Below, in pieces: positions 1-9,017 of a stretch of DNA of 64,000 nucleotides; positions within the stretch are counted from its first letter, which is position 1; the number at the start of each line of letters is the position of its first letter. Location: the NCBI RefSeq assembly GCF_030316855.1, contig NZ_JASZYR010000001.1, positions 1,240,001-1,304,000 on the forward strand, read 5' to 3'. The DNA is from Variovorax sp. J22P240 (GTDB lineage: Bacteria; Pseudomonadota; Gammaproteobacteria; Burkholderiales; Burkholderiaceae_C). Position numbers and translations under genes: made by a program. The notes under the pieces are model-generated. The model ran no database searches, was not told the DNA's origin, and worked only from the letters and a program-made list of their open reading frames with translations.

Positions 1-691
1 TGGTGCGCGCCAGCTGCTCGTCATTGAACGACCACAGATCCTCGATGGAGCCGCCCCCGCGCACCAGCAGAATGACATCGACCTGCGGCTGCGACCGGTA
101 CAGCGACTGCATCGCACTCGCGAGTTCGGCTGCAGCATTTGCGCCCTGCACTGCCGCAGGCGCAATCACCACCGGGATGTGCGGCACGCGACGGCGCAGG
201 GCGGTGACAACGTCATGGAGGGCCGCCGCGCCAAGCGAAGTCACGAGCCCGATGGAGTGCGGCATCGTCGGCAACGGTCGCTTGCGTGCGCCGTCGAAAA
301 GTCCCTCCGCTTCCAGCCGTGCCTTGCGTTGCATGAACTGCTCGAACAAGGCGCCCTGGCCGGCCCGGCGCAGGCTCTCGACGACAAGTTGCAGGTCGCC
401 CCTCGGCTCGTAGACCGCCAGCCGGCCGCGCACCTCGACCTGATCGCCATCGCGGGGCGAAAAATCGAGAAGGCTTGCCGCGCGCCGGAACATCGCACAC
501 CGCAACTGGCCGAATTCGTCCTTCAGCGCGAAGTAGCAATGCCCGCTGCCGGCGCGAGAAAAGCCGGAGATTTCCCCCCGCACGATGACTGGGTTGAAGC
601 GCGCATCCAGCGAATCCGCGACCGCTCGGCACAGCGCTCCAACAGCCCAGACTCGGCCTCCGGACGCAGGTGTTTGCTCACGTTCGTTCAT
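1..691 (-). CDS. xseA: Exodeoxyribonuclease VII large subunit (partial, C-terminus outside window)
   Basis: Partial gene; about 230 N-terminal residues are visible and the rest runs off the left edge. Read from an ATG at 689-691, the N-terminal OB-fold shows VIVRGEISGFSRAGSGHCYF, and the start of the nuclease domain shows the family motif VRGGGSIEDLWSFND just before the edge. With XseB, the large subunit forms the enzyme that degrades single-stranded DNA into oligonucleotides during repair. It diverges from exbB across a 312-bp spacer. Identity is secure from the OB fold plus the GGGS-DLW motif. Confidence 0.95.
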   Translation of the reverse strand, partial: MNEREQTPASGGRVWAVGALCRAVADSLDARFNPVIVRGEISGFSRAGSGHCYFALKDEFGQLRCAMFRRAASLLDFSPRDGDQVEVRGRLAVYEPRGDLQLVVESLRRAGQGALFEQFMQRKARLEAEGLFDGARKRPLPTMPHSIGLVTSLGAAALHDVVTALRRRVPHIPVVIAPAAVQGANAAAELASAMQSLYRSQPQVDVILLVRGGGSIEDLWSFNDEQLART

Positions 692-1003
692 GCCCAGACC
701 GCTTTTCGCATCACGATTCGTCCACAAGCGGCCCCATGGTCGCCACAACGACCCCAGGGTCTGCAGCAAGAGCGCATGTCCTCGTGCAAGTTATTGATTT
801 TATTGGAAAAAGTACTGCTCAATTTTCGGTCTAATCATCGAAACGCCCAGCCGACGCGGGTCCGGGCGAGTTGCTCTGCGTGTTAGTCACAAAGTTATCC
901 ACAGATTGTGTGCGTCTTCGCCTACGTGAAAGACAGGTCGGGAAGGCGTGCCGGCTCGGTGGATAATCGCCGCGCATTTGCAGTCCATGGGCCGGAGGAA
1001 TTC
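692..1003. other. Divergent xseA/exbB intergenic region
   Basis: 312 bp without a convincing gene. The middle part (about 785-850) is AT-rich compared with its surroundings and presumably holds the divergent promoters, although I could not assign a confident -35/-10 pair. A consensus DnaA-box sequence lies at 895-903 and a one-mismatch inverted copy at 958-966. The open frame that enters exbB from 908 has no ribosome binding site and is not taken as coding before 1004. Confidence 0.6.
895..903 (+). promoter_or_regulatory. DnaA-box-like sequence TTATCCACA
   Basis: An exact match to the 9-mer DnaA box TTATCCACA. A second site, GGTGGATAA at 958-966, is the inverted form with one mismatch. Both lie upstream of exbB and downstream of the AT-rich patch. 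Such a 9-mer is uncommon in a high-GC sequence, but no dnaA, dnaN or gidA gene is nearby, so an origin is not implied. DnaA-dependent regulation or titration is only a possibility. Confidence 0.4.
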
Positions 1004-1636
1004 TTGTTTTCCATCATAGTTGCTGCGGGTTGGCCGATTTGGCCTCTGCTCGCTTGTTCGGTGATCGGGCTAGCGCTCGTCATCGAGAGATTCACCAGCT
1101 TGAAGACCTCCCGGGTCTTGCCTCCCAAGTTGCTCGACGAGGCCATCACGGTGTCGCGCACTTCGATCCCCGGTCCGGATGTGGTGACCAAGCTGGAAAA
1201 GAACTCCGGACTCGGCGAGGTGCTGGCTGCAGGTTTTCGCGCGCTCAACACCAATCCGCTCTCGAGCGAAGACGACCTGCGTGTTTCCATGGAGGCAGCC
1301 GGACGCGTCGTGGCCCATCGGCTCGAACGCTACCTGCCCGCGCTGGCGACGATCGCATCGGCCGCACCGTTGCTCGGCCTCCTTGGCACCGTGATCGGCA
1401 TGATCGAGATCTTCGGCTCGCAGTCTCCGTCGAACGGCGCGGTCGGATCGGGCAATCCGGCGCAGCTTGCGCACGGGATTTCCATTGCGCTCTACAACAC
1501 CGCCTTCGGGCTCATCATCGCGATTCCGGCGCTGATCTTCTGGCGCTATTTCCGCAGCCGGGTTGACGAGTACCTGCTGAATCTCGAATTGGCCGGCGAA
1601 CGCTTTGCTCGCCATCTGAACACGTTGCGCCGATGA
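1004..1636 (+). CDS. exbB: MotA/TolQ/ExbB proton channel family protein
   Basis: Inner-membrane subunit of the ExbB-ExbD proton channel, which uses the proton gradient to energise TonB-type outer-membrane transport; a TolQ-like role is possible. The start is taken as TTG at 1004, because GGAGG at 994-998 is correctly spaced and the protein then opens directly with a membrane helix (FSIIVAAGWPIWPLLACSV). Two further helices follow; the second carries the family segment APLLGLLGTVIGMI. About 210 residues, normal for the family. Its stop overlaps the exbD start (ATGA). An upstream in-frame ATG at 908 would add 32 non-conserved residues. Confidence 0.9.
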   Translation: MFSIIVAAGWPIWPLLACSVIGLALVIERFTSLKTSRVLPPKLLDEAITVSRTSIPGPDVVTKLEKNSGLGEVLAAGFRALNTNPLSSEDDLRVSMEAAGRVVAHRLERYLPALATIASAAPLLGLLGTVIGMIEIFGSQSPSNGAVGSGNPAQLAHGISIALYNTAFGLIIAIPALIFWRYFRSRVDEYLLNLELAGERFARHLNTLRR

Positions 1637-2064
1637 GAATGCATTTCCGCCACGGGTCGCGCGATGAGCCCGAGATCAACCTGATCCCGTTCATCGATGT
1701 GCTGCTGGTCGTGCTGATCTTCCTGATGCTGTCGACCACCTACAGCAAGTTTACGGAGATGCAGTTGCGTCTGCCGGTGGCTGATGTGGAGGCGCAGCGG
1801 GACTACCCGAAGGAAGTGATCGTCGCCGTGTCCTCCGACGGGCGCTATTCAATCAACAAGAACGTGCTGCCTGACCGCAGTGTCGAAGCGGTCGCCGTGG
1901 CGCTTGCGGCGGCTTCCGGAGGTGCGAGGGACAACGTCGTGATCATCAGCGCCGACGCCAATGCCTCCCATCAATCCGTGATCACGGTGATGGAAGCGGC
2001 CCGCCGGGCCGGCTTGGTGCAGATCACTTTCGCCACCCAATCGGCCGCACAGGCGGGACGCTAG
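1633..2064 (+). CDS. exbD: ExbD/TolR family biopolymer transport protein
   Basis: Partner of ExbB in the proton-driven motor. The 143 residues comprise a short cytoplasmic N-terminus, one transmembrane helix (about residues 17-37, [18 protein letters not shown]) and a periplasmic domain. Asp22 inside the helix is the conserved proton-carrying residue of the family. The gene overlaps exbB by 4 bp, so the two are translationally coupled. ATG 1639, two codons inside, is an alternative start. No tonB gene lies beside the pair, so ExbD rather than TolR is a preference, not a proof. Confidence 0.9.
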   Translation: MRMHFRHGSRDEPEINLIPFIDVLLVVLIFLMLSTTYSKFTEMQLRLPVADVEAQRDYPKEVIVAVSSDGRYSINKNVLPDRSVEAVAVALAAASGGARDNVVIISADANASHQSVITVMEAARRAGLVQITFATQSAAQAGR

Positions 2065-2066
2065 CC

Positions 2067-3050
2067 TTGGGCTCGTTGCGCCAGGCTTGGCTGCAACGCG
2101 GCGTGCTGGCGCGACTGCTGTGGCCGCTGTCATTGCTGTTCGGCGCGCTGGCTGGCATTCGACGCGCGCTCTACCGAACGGGCCTCCTACAGACCGAGCG
2201 GGTCCGCGTGCCGGTCGTCGTCGTCGGCAACGTGATCGCCGGTGGATCCGGCAAGACGCCCGTCGTGATGGCCATCGTTCGACACCTCCGGGCGCGCGGC
2301 ATCATGGCCGGCGTCGTGTCTCGCGGCTATGGAAGAGCGACCGACGACTGCCGCGAGGTGCTCGATGACTCCGACCCGCGCGACGTGGGGGACGAGCCAG
2401 CGCTGATCCGGCATTCGACCAGGGCGCCGGTCTTCGTCGCACGAAAGCGGATCGAAGCGGCTCGTGCCCTGCTCGAGCGGCATCCGGACACTCAAGTCAT
2501 CGTGAGCGACGACGGACTCCAGCACCTTGCGCTCGCACGCGATATCGAGATCTGCGTCTTCGACGACCGCGGCGTGGGCAACGGCTGGCTCCTGCCTGCG
2601 GGCATGCTGCGCGAGCAGTGGCCGCGCCGCTGCGACCTGGTGATCCACACGGGCGCACAGCCCGCGTTTCACGGCTTCACCGTGCGAAAGTCACTTGCCG
2701 AGTACGCTTTGCGCCGCGATGGCAGACGGGTGCCGCTCGAATCGCTGACCGATCGGAAGCTGATTGCCGTCGCCGCCATCGCGAAGCCCGAGGCCTTCTT
2801 CCAGATGCTGAAGGATCGATCGCTGATGCCGGCGCAATGCATCGCACTGCCCGACCACCACGATTTCGATGACTGGGCTTTGCCGACGGACAGCGGCCAG
2901 ACGCTGATCTGCACCGAAAAAGACGCAGTGAAACTATGGCGCAAGGCACCCGACGCCTTGGCCGTGCCGCTTGTCTTCGAACCCTCTGCCGCCTTCTTTA
3001 CGGCGCTCGACGCAAAGCTATCATCGCTCGATGGACACCAAGCTGCTTGA
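2067..3050 (+). CDS. lpxK: Tetraacyldisaccharide 4'-kinase
   Basis: LpxK phosphorylates the 4' position of the tetraacyl-disaccharide 1-phosphate to make lipid IVA, at the cytoplasmic face of the inner membrane. The 327-residue protein has an N-terminal hydrophobic anchor (about 13-30) and a Walker A loop at residues 54-65 ([12 protein letters not shown]). The later segment [13 protein letters not shown] carries the family's conserved acidic/histidine motif. It starts at TTG 2067, two bases after the exbD stop, and its 3' end overlaps the next small gene. It belongs with kdsB and the lpx genes near 33-36 kb. Confidence 0.95.
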   Translation: MGSLRQAWLQRGVLARLLWPLSLLFGALAGIRRALYRTGLLQTERVRVPVVVVGNVIAGGSGKTPVVMAIVRHLRARGIMAGVVSRGYGRATDDCREVLDDSDPRDVGDEPALIRHSTRAPVFVARKRIEAARALLERHPDTQVIVSDDGLQHLALARDIEICVFDDRGVGNGWLLPAGMLREQWPRRCDLVIHTGAQPAFHGFTVRKSLAEYALRRDGRRVPLESLTDRKLIAVAAIAKPEAFFQMLKDRSLMPAQCIALPDHHDFDDWALPTDSGQTLICTEKDAVKLWRKAPDALAVPLVFEPSAAFFTALDAKLSSLDGHQAA

Positions 3051-3213
3051 ATTGCTCGTCTGCCCCGTGACCAAAGGGCCGCTCACCTGGAACGCCGAAA
3101 AGCAGGAGCTTTCGTCGCGCAGCGCCCGCCTCGCCTACCCCGTGCGCGACGGCATTCCGGTGCTGCTCGAAACCGAAGCGCGCACGTTGACCGACGAAGA
3201 GCTGCGCCTTTGA
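3031..3213 (+). CDS. Trm112 / YcaR family small protein
   Basis: A 60-residue protein of the Trm112-like family, recognisable by [14 protein letters not shown] and by the end segment [17 protein letters not shown]. It starts inside the 3' end of lpxK (ATG 3031), and its stop overlaps the TTG start of kdsB. The lpxK-ycaR-kdsB order is also found in E. coli. Only one cysteine remains (Cys11), where many family members have a CPxC zinc pair. The biochemical role of the bacterial lpxK-linked members is not established. Confidence 0.9.
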   Translation: MDTKLLELLVCPVTKGPLTWNAEKQELSSRSARLAYPVRDGIPVLLETEARTLTDEELRL

Positions 3214-3980
3214 ACACCCCCTTCACCGTTCTGATTCCCGCGCGGCTCGCTTCGACGCGCCTGCCAGACAAGCCCCTGGCCGACATCGCCGGCCTGCCGA
3301 TGGTGGTGCGGGTCGCCCAGCGCGCCATGGAATCCGGCGCCGAGCGCGTCGTGGTGGCTGGCGACGATACTCGCATCGTCGCCGCCTGCGAAGCGCACGG
3401 CGTTCAGGCGCTTCTCACGCGCACGGATCACGCCAGCGGCAGCGATCGCCTTGCCGAAGCGTGCACGCAGCTTGGCTTGGCAGACAACGCGATCATCGTG
3501 AATGTGCAAGGCGACGAACCGCTGATCGAGCCCTCCTTGATCGACGCCGTGGCGCAGACGCTGGCGGAGCATCCGGACGCGGCCATGAGCACGGCTGCCC
3601 ATGCCATCGATTCACCCGAGGAGTTCGCCAATCCGAATGTCGTGAAAACGGTGCTCGACGCGAACGGCAACGCGCTCTATTTCAGCCGCGCACCGATTCC
3701 GTGGTGGCGCGACGGTTTCGCGGAGAAGGGTATGAAGGCCGTGCCGACCTCGCCGCCAGCCCTGCGGCACATCGGCATCTATGGCTACCGCGCAGGCTTC
3801 GTCCGCGCGTTTCCCGGCCTGCCTCCGGCGCCGATCGAGGCGACCGAGGCCCTGGAACAGCTCCGCGCGCTGTGGCACGGCCACCGGATCGCCGTGCACG
3901 TCAGTTCGCATGCGCCCGGGCCCGGCATCGACACGCCCGAAGACCTCGCACGCGTTCGCGCCCTGCTCGCAGCTGCCTAG
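3210..3980 (+). CDS. kdsB: 3-deoxy-manno-octulosonate cytidylyltransferase
   Basis: Activates Kdo with CTP to CMP-Kdo, the donor for the inner core of lipopolysaccharide. The 256-residue protein opens with the nucleotidyltransferase motif [18 protein letters not shown] and carries [11 protein letters not shown] with the metal-binding acidic residue. It starts at TTG 3210, overlapping the preceding stop codon, which fits tight coupling in the lpxK-kdsB unit. The normal family length is about 250 residues. A Kdo-modifying hydroxylase is encoded at about 26 kb. Confidence 0.95.
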   Translation: MNTPFTVLIPARLASTRLPDKPLADIAGLPMVVRVAQRAMESGAERVVVAGDDTRIVAACEAHGVQALLTRTDHASGSDRLAEACTQLGLADNAIIVNVQGDEPLIEPSLIDAVAQTLAEHPDAAMSTAAHAIDSPEEFANPNVVKTVLDANGNALYFSRAPIPWWRDGFAEKGMKAVPTSPPALRHIGIYGYRAGFVRAFPGLPPAPIEATEALEQLRALWHGHRIAVHVSSHAPGPGIDTPEDLARVRALLAAA

Positions 3981-3998
3981 TTTGAGCCCGTGCCCAGG

Positions 3999-4763
<765 letters not shown>

Positions 4764-5243
4764 TCAGGCCGGGCTGGAACGCAGCCCATAGGCCTTGCCG
4801 TCGACGAACAGGTACTCGACGCGCATCACGGCATCCCCCTTCTCGTCCTTGGAAGTGAAGCCCACCGCGGAGATGCGGGTGCCGGGCTTGATCTCCTGGA
4901 CTTTCCAGGCTTCCATGCGCGTGAGCGGCGCCAGTTCAAGCTCCCATTGGCGATCGTTGCGGCGGGGCACGGTCGCCTTGGCAAGCAGGCCGGGCCCATC
5001 GACGGGCGCGCTCTGCGCAGGCAGCGGACGCTTCGCGAGGTCTGCCGGCACCTTGAGATCCGGGGACACCTCGATCATCAATTCGGCGTGCGGGTTCTGC
5101 CAGCGCGCGCTCACGACCCGGCCCTCCAGGTAGAGCGGGCGGTCCTGATCAAAGCTGCTCCAGCCATGGTGCGACCAGGCAGGCGGCACCACGACGGCAG
5201 TCGAAGCAGCGGCAGCGGCCAATACGAGGCAGCGACGTTTCAT
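4764..5243 (-). CDS. DUF6152-type secreted protein
   Basis: A 159-residue protein with an N-terminal signal peptide (MKRRCLVLAAAAASTAVVVP, cleavage probably before SHHGW). The mature part opens with HHGWSSFDQDRPLYLEGRV, which I associate with the DUF6152 family. No catalytic motif is visible and the function is unknown. It follows the membrane-protein gene at 5257-5673 by 13 bp and is probably co-transcribed with it and the asparaginase gene. The His-His immediately after the signal peptide could be a metal ligand; that is speculation. Confidence 0.75.
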   Translation of the reverse strand: MKRRCLVLAAAAASTAVVVPPAWSHHGWSSFDQDRPLYLEGRVVSARWQNPHAELMIEVSPDLKVPADLAKRPLPAQSAPVDGPGLLAKATVPRRNDRQWELELAPLTRMEAWKVQEIKPGTRISAVGFTSKDEKGDAVMRVEYLFVDGKAYGLRSSPA

Positions 5244-5256
5244 GCGGAAGCTCCTT

Positions 5257-5673
5257 TCAATAGGCGATCCATCGGCCGCAAAAGATCACGGCCAGCCAGA
5301 TCGCAGTGGACGACAACATTTGTACCCGCGCCATCAAGTCGAGTTTGAGCAACGAGCCACGCGCATGAAACCACAGGGCGTTGCAGCCGGCCAATAGCAG
5401 CAATCCCATCTTGATCAAGAATGCCCGGTTGGCCAGCAACTCCGCCGGCTGTGTGGCGAACATCAACGAGCCACTGGCCGCCGCCAGTGCAAAGCCGGAC
5501 AAGGCGATGGTCAACGACAGTTTGGCAAGGCCGTGCACCGGCAGCACGACGGCGCGTCCGAAAACGCGCGCCTCGAGCGCGACCAGATTGCCCACGAGCA
5601 GCGCGATCCCGACGATGTGCACGACCTCCAGCGCCGGATAGGCCCAGGGAGTCGATTGCAGCGCGTCGAACAT
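5257..5673 (-). CDS. Small integral membrane protein (DUF6644/DUF2214-like)
   Basis: A 138-residue protein predicted to have four transmembrane helices, with conserved-looking segments YPALEVVHIVGIALLVGNL and the C-terminal WLAVIFCGRWIAY. The His in helix 1 (EVVHIVG) and polar residues in later helices resemble small haem- or metal-associated membrane domains, but no function is known. It starts 4 bp after the asparaginase stop and is followed 13 bp later by the DUF6152 gene. I believe these two families often occur together. The DUF number is from memory. Confidence 0.65.
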   Translation of the reverse strand: MFDALQSTPWAYPALEVVHIVGIALLVGNLVALEARVFGRAVVLPVHGLAKLSLTIALSGFALAAASGSLMFATQPAELLANRAFLIKMGLLLLAGCNALWFHARGSLLKLDLMARVQMLSSTAIWLAVIFCGRWIAY

Positions 5674-5676
5674 GGA

Positions 5677-6666
5677 TCAGGCGGAGCGCTCGCCCGACAG
5701 CAATTCCAGCATCAGCGCGATGCGCGCCTTGACCGGCGTCAGGGCACCCGCATCGCGCAAGACTTCCCGTTCCCTTGGGAGGATGCGCCCCTGCGAGCAT
5801 CGGGTCGCGCGAACGACGGCGACACCTTCCGCTTGCGCACGCAGCGCGGCAGCTTCGAGCGCATGGTGCAGTGTGCCGTTCCCCGTCGCAGCAAGGACTA
5901 GCCCCTGGATGGCATCCGCGCGGCCCAGCCTGCGCTCCCGCACCAGCGCATCCACGATCGCGCCGCGCGCCTCGGCGTGGCTCACCAGAATTTCCACGCG
6001 AGGCCAGGATTCGGCGCCTGCCATTCGCTCGAATGTGAGCCGCGCGGAGCCCGTGGGCGCCGGCCAGTTCCTGAGCACCCGCAAGGCTCCCTCCTCGACA
6101 TACGCCACCGGCCCCGCGTCACCCGAGTCGAATGCATCGAGCCTGTACGTGTGGACCTTTTGAACATCGAATGCACTGTGCACCGTACCCGCACAAACGA
6201 CGACGACCCCCTGCACGCCTGGCGTGGACGCCACGACGACGGCATCCCGCACATTCTGCGGACCGTCAGGTGCCAGCGCGGTGGACGGCCGCATGGCGCA
6301 GGTCAGCACCACCGGCTTCGACGGCCCCAGGACCGACTGGAGGAAAAAGGCCGTCTCCTCCAAGGTATCCGTACCATGGGTGATGACGATGCCCGCCACT
6401 CCGGGTTCCGCGAGCCAATGGGCACAGCGCAGGGCCAGCGTTTGCCAGATGGCAAGAGACATGTCCTTGCTATCGATCTGCGCAACCTGCTCTGCCAACA
6501 ACAAAACACCGTCTGGCGCGTCGATACTGCCCAGCAGTTCGGCCACGCCTACCTCGCCGGCCTTGTAGCCGATGTTGTCGCCCGCGGTCGAAGCACGGCC
6601 GGCAATCGTGCCCCCCGTGCCCAGGACGATCACCCGGCGCTCGTCTTTTCCAATGCTCTCGGCCAT
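5677..6666 (-). CDS. L-asparaginase/glutaminase family protein
   Basis: Hydrolyses asparagine to aspartate and ammonia. The 329-residue protein shows both signature regions: LGTGGTIAGRAS near residues 15-26 with the nucleophilic Thr, and VITHGTDTLEETA near residue 100. It has no signal peptide, which suggests a cytoplasmic enzyme, although the sequence resembles the II/glutaminase-asparaginase branch. It diverges from lexA, and its start lies 20 bp from the first LexA box, so the LexA-bound region may also affect it. Two DUF genes follow on the same strand. Confidence 0.88.
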   Translation of the reverse strand: MAESIGKDERRVIVLGTGGTIAGRASTAGDNIGYKAGEVGVAELLGSIDAPDGVLLLAEQVAQIDSKDMSLAIWQTLALRCAHWLAEPGVAGIVITHGTDTLEETAFFLQSVLGPSKPVVLTCAMRPSTALAPDGPQNVRDAVVVASTPGVQGVVVVCAGTVHSAFDVQKVHTYRLDAFDSGDAGPVAYVEEGALRVLRNWPAPTGSARLTFERMAGAESWPRVEILVSHAEARGAIVDALVRERRLGRADAIQGLVLAATGNGTLHHALEAAALRAQAEGVAVVRATRCSQGRILPREREVLRDAGALTPVKARIALMLELLSGERSA

Positions 6667-6686
6667 CGCTTGCCAACTTCCAGAAA

Positions 6687-6702
6687 CTGGTTAAAAATAC
6701 AG
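6687..6702 (+). promoter_or_regulatory. LexA box 1 upstream of lexA
   Basis: CTGG-TTAAAAAT-ACAG matches the CTGT-N8-ACAG SOS operator with one mismatch and an AT-rich centre. It lies 38 bp upstream of the lexA ATG. A TTGCCA -35-like element at 6670-6675 and a TAAAAA -10-like element at 6692-6697, spaced 16 bp, would place the promoter -10 inside the box, as expected for LexA autorepression. Confidence 0.75.
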
Positions 6703-6705
6703 GTA

Positions 6706-6721
6706 CTGGATATTCAGCCAG
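6706..6721 (+). promoter_or_regulatory. LexA box 2 upstream of lexA
   Basis: CTGG-ATATTCAG-CCAG is a fully symmetric CTGG-N8-CCAG site, 3 bp after box 1 and 18 bp before the lexA ATG. Two tandem operators in front of lexA is also the E. coli arrangement. Boxes 1 and 2 are 19 bp apart centre to centre, close to two helical turns. Confidence 0.7.
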
Positions 6722-6739
6722 TGCCCATCAGGAGCCAAC

Positions 6740-7414
6740 ATGCAGTTCGCAGTGAAGCTTACCGCCCGCCAGCAGCAGATTCTGGACTTGATCCAGAGCG
6801 CCATCGCACGCACCGGAGCCCCTCCCACACGCGCCGAGATCGCCGCCGAACTCGGGTTCAAGTCCGCCAACGCTGCCGAGGAACACCTGCAAGCACTCGC
6901 GCGCAAGGGAGTCATCGAGCTTGTGAGCGGAACCTCCCGCGGCATCCGGCTCAAGGGCGACGCCCTGCGCTCCCTCAACGAGTCCCGCAACAACCAGTTC
7001 TCCCTGTCGCTGCCAGGCATGGCGCAACTCGCGCTGCCGTTGATTGGCCGCGTGGCGGCCGGCTCGCCCATCCTCGCGCAGGAACATGTCGATCAGACCT
7101 ACTACGTCGAGAACACGCTGTTCCAGCGCCAGCCCGACTACCTCCTCAAAGTGCGCGGCATGTCGATGCGGGACGCCGGCATCATGGACGGCGATCTGCT
7201 TGCGGTTCAAGCCACCAAGGAAGCCCGAAACGGCCAGATCGTCGTGGCCCGGCTGGGCGATGAGGTCACGGTCAAGCGCCTCAAGCGCAACAAGCAAGTC
7301 ATCGAGTTGCATGCTGAAAACCCCGATTACCCCACCATAGTCGTCCAACCGGGCGAGCCCTTCGAAATCGAAGGCCTGGCGGTTGGTCTGATCCGCAACA
7401 CCATGCTGATGTAG
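6740..7414 (+). CDS. lexA: SOS response repressor LexA
   Basis: Represses DNA-damage genes and is inactivated by RecA-stimulated self-cleavage. The 224-residue protein has the winged-helix DNA-binding domain at residues 1-70 ([21 protein letters not shown]), the Ala107-Gly108 scissile bond in GRVAAGSP, nucleophile Ser142 in RGMSMRDAG and general base Lys179 in EVTVKR. It is longer than E. coli LexA (202) because of an extended linker at about 78-95, which is usual for betaproteobacteria. Two LexA boxes precede it. Confidence 0.97.
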   Translation: MQFAVKLTARQQQILDLIQSAIARTGAPPTRAEIAAELGFKSANAAEEHLQALARKGVIELVSGTSRGIRLKGDALRSLNESRNNQFSLSLPGMAQLALPLIGRVAAGSPILAQEHVDQTYYVENTLFQRQPDYLLKVRGMSMRDAGIMDGDLLAVQATKEARNGQIVVARLGDEVTVKRLKRNKQVIELHAENPDYPTIVVQPGEPFEIEGLAVGLIRNTMLM

Positions 7415-7434
7415 GGCTTTGAATCACCCGGCCG

Positions 7435-7476
7435 CGACAGGTGGCGGGCGTATGGCGAAGAGCCATCACCCTGTCG
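7435..7476 (+). other. Imperfect long hairpin downstream of lexA
   Basis: CGACAGG (7435-7441) pairs with CCTGTCG (7470-7476), and an inner ATGGC (7452-7456) pairs with GCCAT (7462-7466) around a GAAGA loop. The structure begins 20 bp after the lexA stop. No T tract follows, so it is more likely an mRNA 3' structure or attenuator between lexA and the next gene than a classical terminator. Confidence 0.4.
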
Positions 7477-7529
7477 AGGCCCATGAAATCAATCCTGCCT
7501 ATGTTCAATCTCTGACCTTTGGAGTTCAC

Positions 7530-7871
7530 ATGGGAATCGCCCTGCTCAACATCGTTGATTTGTTCACCCCTTTGCAATCGCTGGCCAGCCGCTGGATGCC
7601 GGCGCGCAGTTCGCGTCGCATCAGTTCGCCGGGCCTGCGCTATGTCGGGGTTCGTCCAAGCTGCGGCGGGCGGCAGTCGGCCACTGTGCAAGCCAGCGCG
7701 CCCACCGCGCGGCCTTTGCGCGTGGTACGCATGGTCGATGCGCAGCAGCCGGGCTGCCATCAGAGCCGTGTCGTGATTTCGGGCCGGATGGCCGATGTCT
7801 GCGCAGAGCTCGACAGGCTCGTGGCGCTCGAGGCAGCCGGCACACCCCTGCAGTCCAACCATACACATTGA
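7530..7871 (+). CDS. Conserved-looking hypothetical protein downstream of lexA
   Basis: The ATG at 7530 is preceded by GGAG about 8 bp upstream; the frame opens earlier (7419) but lacks a ribosome site there. The 113-residue product begins MGIALLNIVDLFTPLQSL, is basic in the middle, and ends with a segment resembling GRMADVCAELDRLVALEA. I recall that ending from short Comamonadaceae proteins of unknown function. No known domain, signal peptide or membrane helix is apparent. The position 115 bp after lexA on the same strand suggests possible SOS co-expression. Function unknown. Confidence 0.65.
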   Translation: MGIALLNIVDLFTPLQSLASRWMPARSSRRISSPGLRYVGVRPSCGGRQSATVQASAPTARPLRVVRMVDAQQPGCHQSRVVISGRMADVCAELDRLVALEAAGTPLQSNHTH

Positions 7872-8009
7872 AGACCCGGACGCTTCCGCGTCGAACGAGC
7901 GCAATGCGTCCTTCGGCACCGCTGTTCGTCACCGCAACGTACGGCGCGTGCAACAGCAAAGCAACGCGCCGGCACAGCAGGTCGATGGTGCGAGGCACAA
8001 TGGCACGCC

Positions 8010-9017
8010 ATGAACATTGTGATCCTCGACGACTATCAGGATGCGGTGCGCAAGCTGCAGTGCGCTGCCAAGCTCGATGCGTATGCCGCCAAGGTGTACA
8101 CCAACACGGTCAAGGGCATTGGACAGCTCTCGGTGCGGCTCAAGGACGCCGACGTGATCGTGCTGATCCGCGAGCGCACTCACATCTCCCGGCAGCTCAT
8201 CGAGAAGCTGCCCAAGCTCAAGCTCATTTCGCAGACGGGTCGGGTTGGCAGTCATATCGACGTGAACGCCTGTACGGAACAAGGCGTTGCGGTGGCGGAA
8301 GGCACGGGGTCGCCGCTGGCACCTGCCGAGCTGACCTGGGCATTGATCATGGCCGCCATGCGTCGCCTGCCGCAGTACATCAGCAACCTCAAGCACGGCG
8401 CATGGCAGCAATCGGGCCTTAAGTCGGGGTCGATGCCGCCGAACTTCGGGCTTGGCTCTGTGCTCAAGGGCAAGACGCTGTGCATCTGGGGCTACGGGCG
8501 TATCGGCCAGCTGGTCGCGCGCTACGGCCAGGCTTTCGGTATGCAGGTGATGATCTGGGGGCGCGAGCAGAGCTGCGCCAGGGCAAGGTCCGACGGCTTC
8601 CAGATTGCCCCGAGCCGGGAGGCGTTTTTCGCCGCGGCTGATGTGATGTCGGTTCATCTGCGGCTCACGGAGGAAACGCGAGGCCTGGTGACGCTCGAGG
8701 ATCTTTCCCGAATGAAGCCGACCGCCCTGTTCGTGAACACGTCGCGGGCGGAACTGGTCGAGCAGGACGCTCTTCTCGCAGCTCTCAATCGCGGACGGCC
8801 CGGTCTGGCAGCGGTCGACGTCTTCGAGAGTGAACCACCGCTGCAGGGTCACGCCCTCCTCCGACTGGAGAACTGCATCTGCACCCCGCACATCGGCTAC
8901 GTCGAGCAGGACAGCTACGAGATGTACTTCGGTCAGGCTTTCGACAACGTCGTCAGCTTCATCAAGGGCAATCCGACCAACATCGTCAATCCCGGCGCAC
9001 TGCAGGTCCGCCGTTGA
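8010..9017 (+). CDS. D-2-hydroxyacid dehydrogenase family protein
   Basis: NAD(P)-dependent oxidoreductase of the D-isomer 2-hydroxyacid dehydrogenase (phosphoglycerate dehydrogenase-like) family. The 335-residue protein has a catalytic flavodoxin-like domain split around a Rossmann domain with G161-x-G163-x-x-G166 (GYGRIGQLVA). The catalytic residues are Arg246 (NTSRAELV), Glu275 (VFESEP) and His294 (TPHIGYV). There is no ACT regulatory domain, so serine synthesis is not specifically indicated and the substrate is unknown. Its stop overlaps the TTG start of an MFS transporter, suggesting uptake and oxidation of one substrate. Confidence 0.88.
   Translation: MNIVILDDYQDAVRKLQCAAKLDAYAAKVYTNTVKGIGQLSVRLKDADVIVLIRERTHISRQLIEKLPKLKLISQTGRVGSHIDVNACTEQGVAVAEGTGSPLAPAELTWALIMAAMRRLPQYISNLKHGAWQQSGLKSGSMPPNFGLGSVLKGKTLCIWGYGRIGQLVARYGQAFGMQVMIWGREQSCARARSDGFQIAPSREAFFAAADVMSVHLRLTEETRGLVTLEDLSRMKPTALFVNTSRAELVEQDALLAALNRGRPGLAAVDVFESEPPLQGHALLRLENCICTPHIGYVEQDSYEMYFGQAFDNVVSFIKGNPTNIVNPGALQVRR

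Noticed and set aside
895-966. Chromosomal replication origin
   Set aside because: Only two DnaA-box-like sites and no dnaA, dnaN, gyrB or rpmH nearby.
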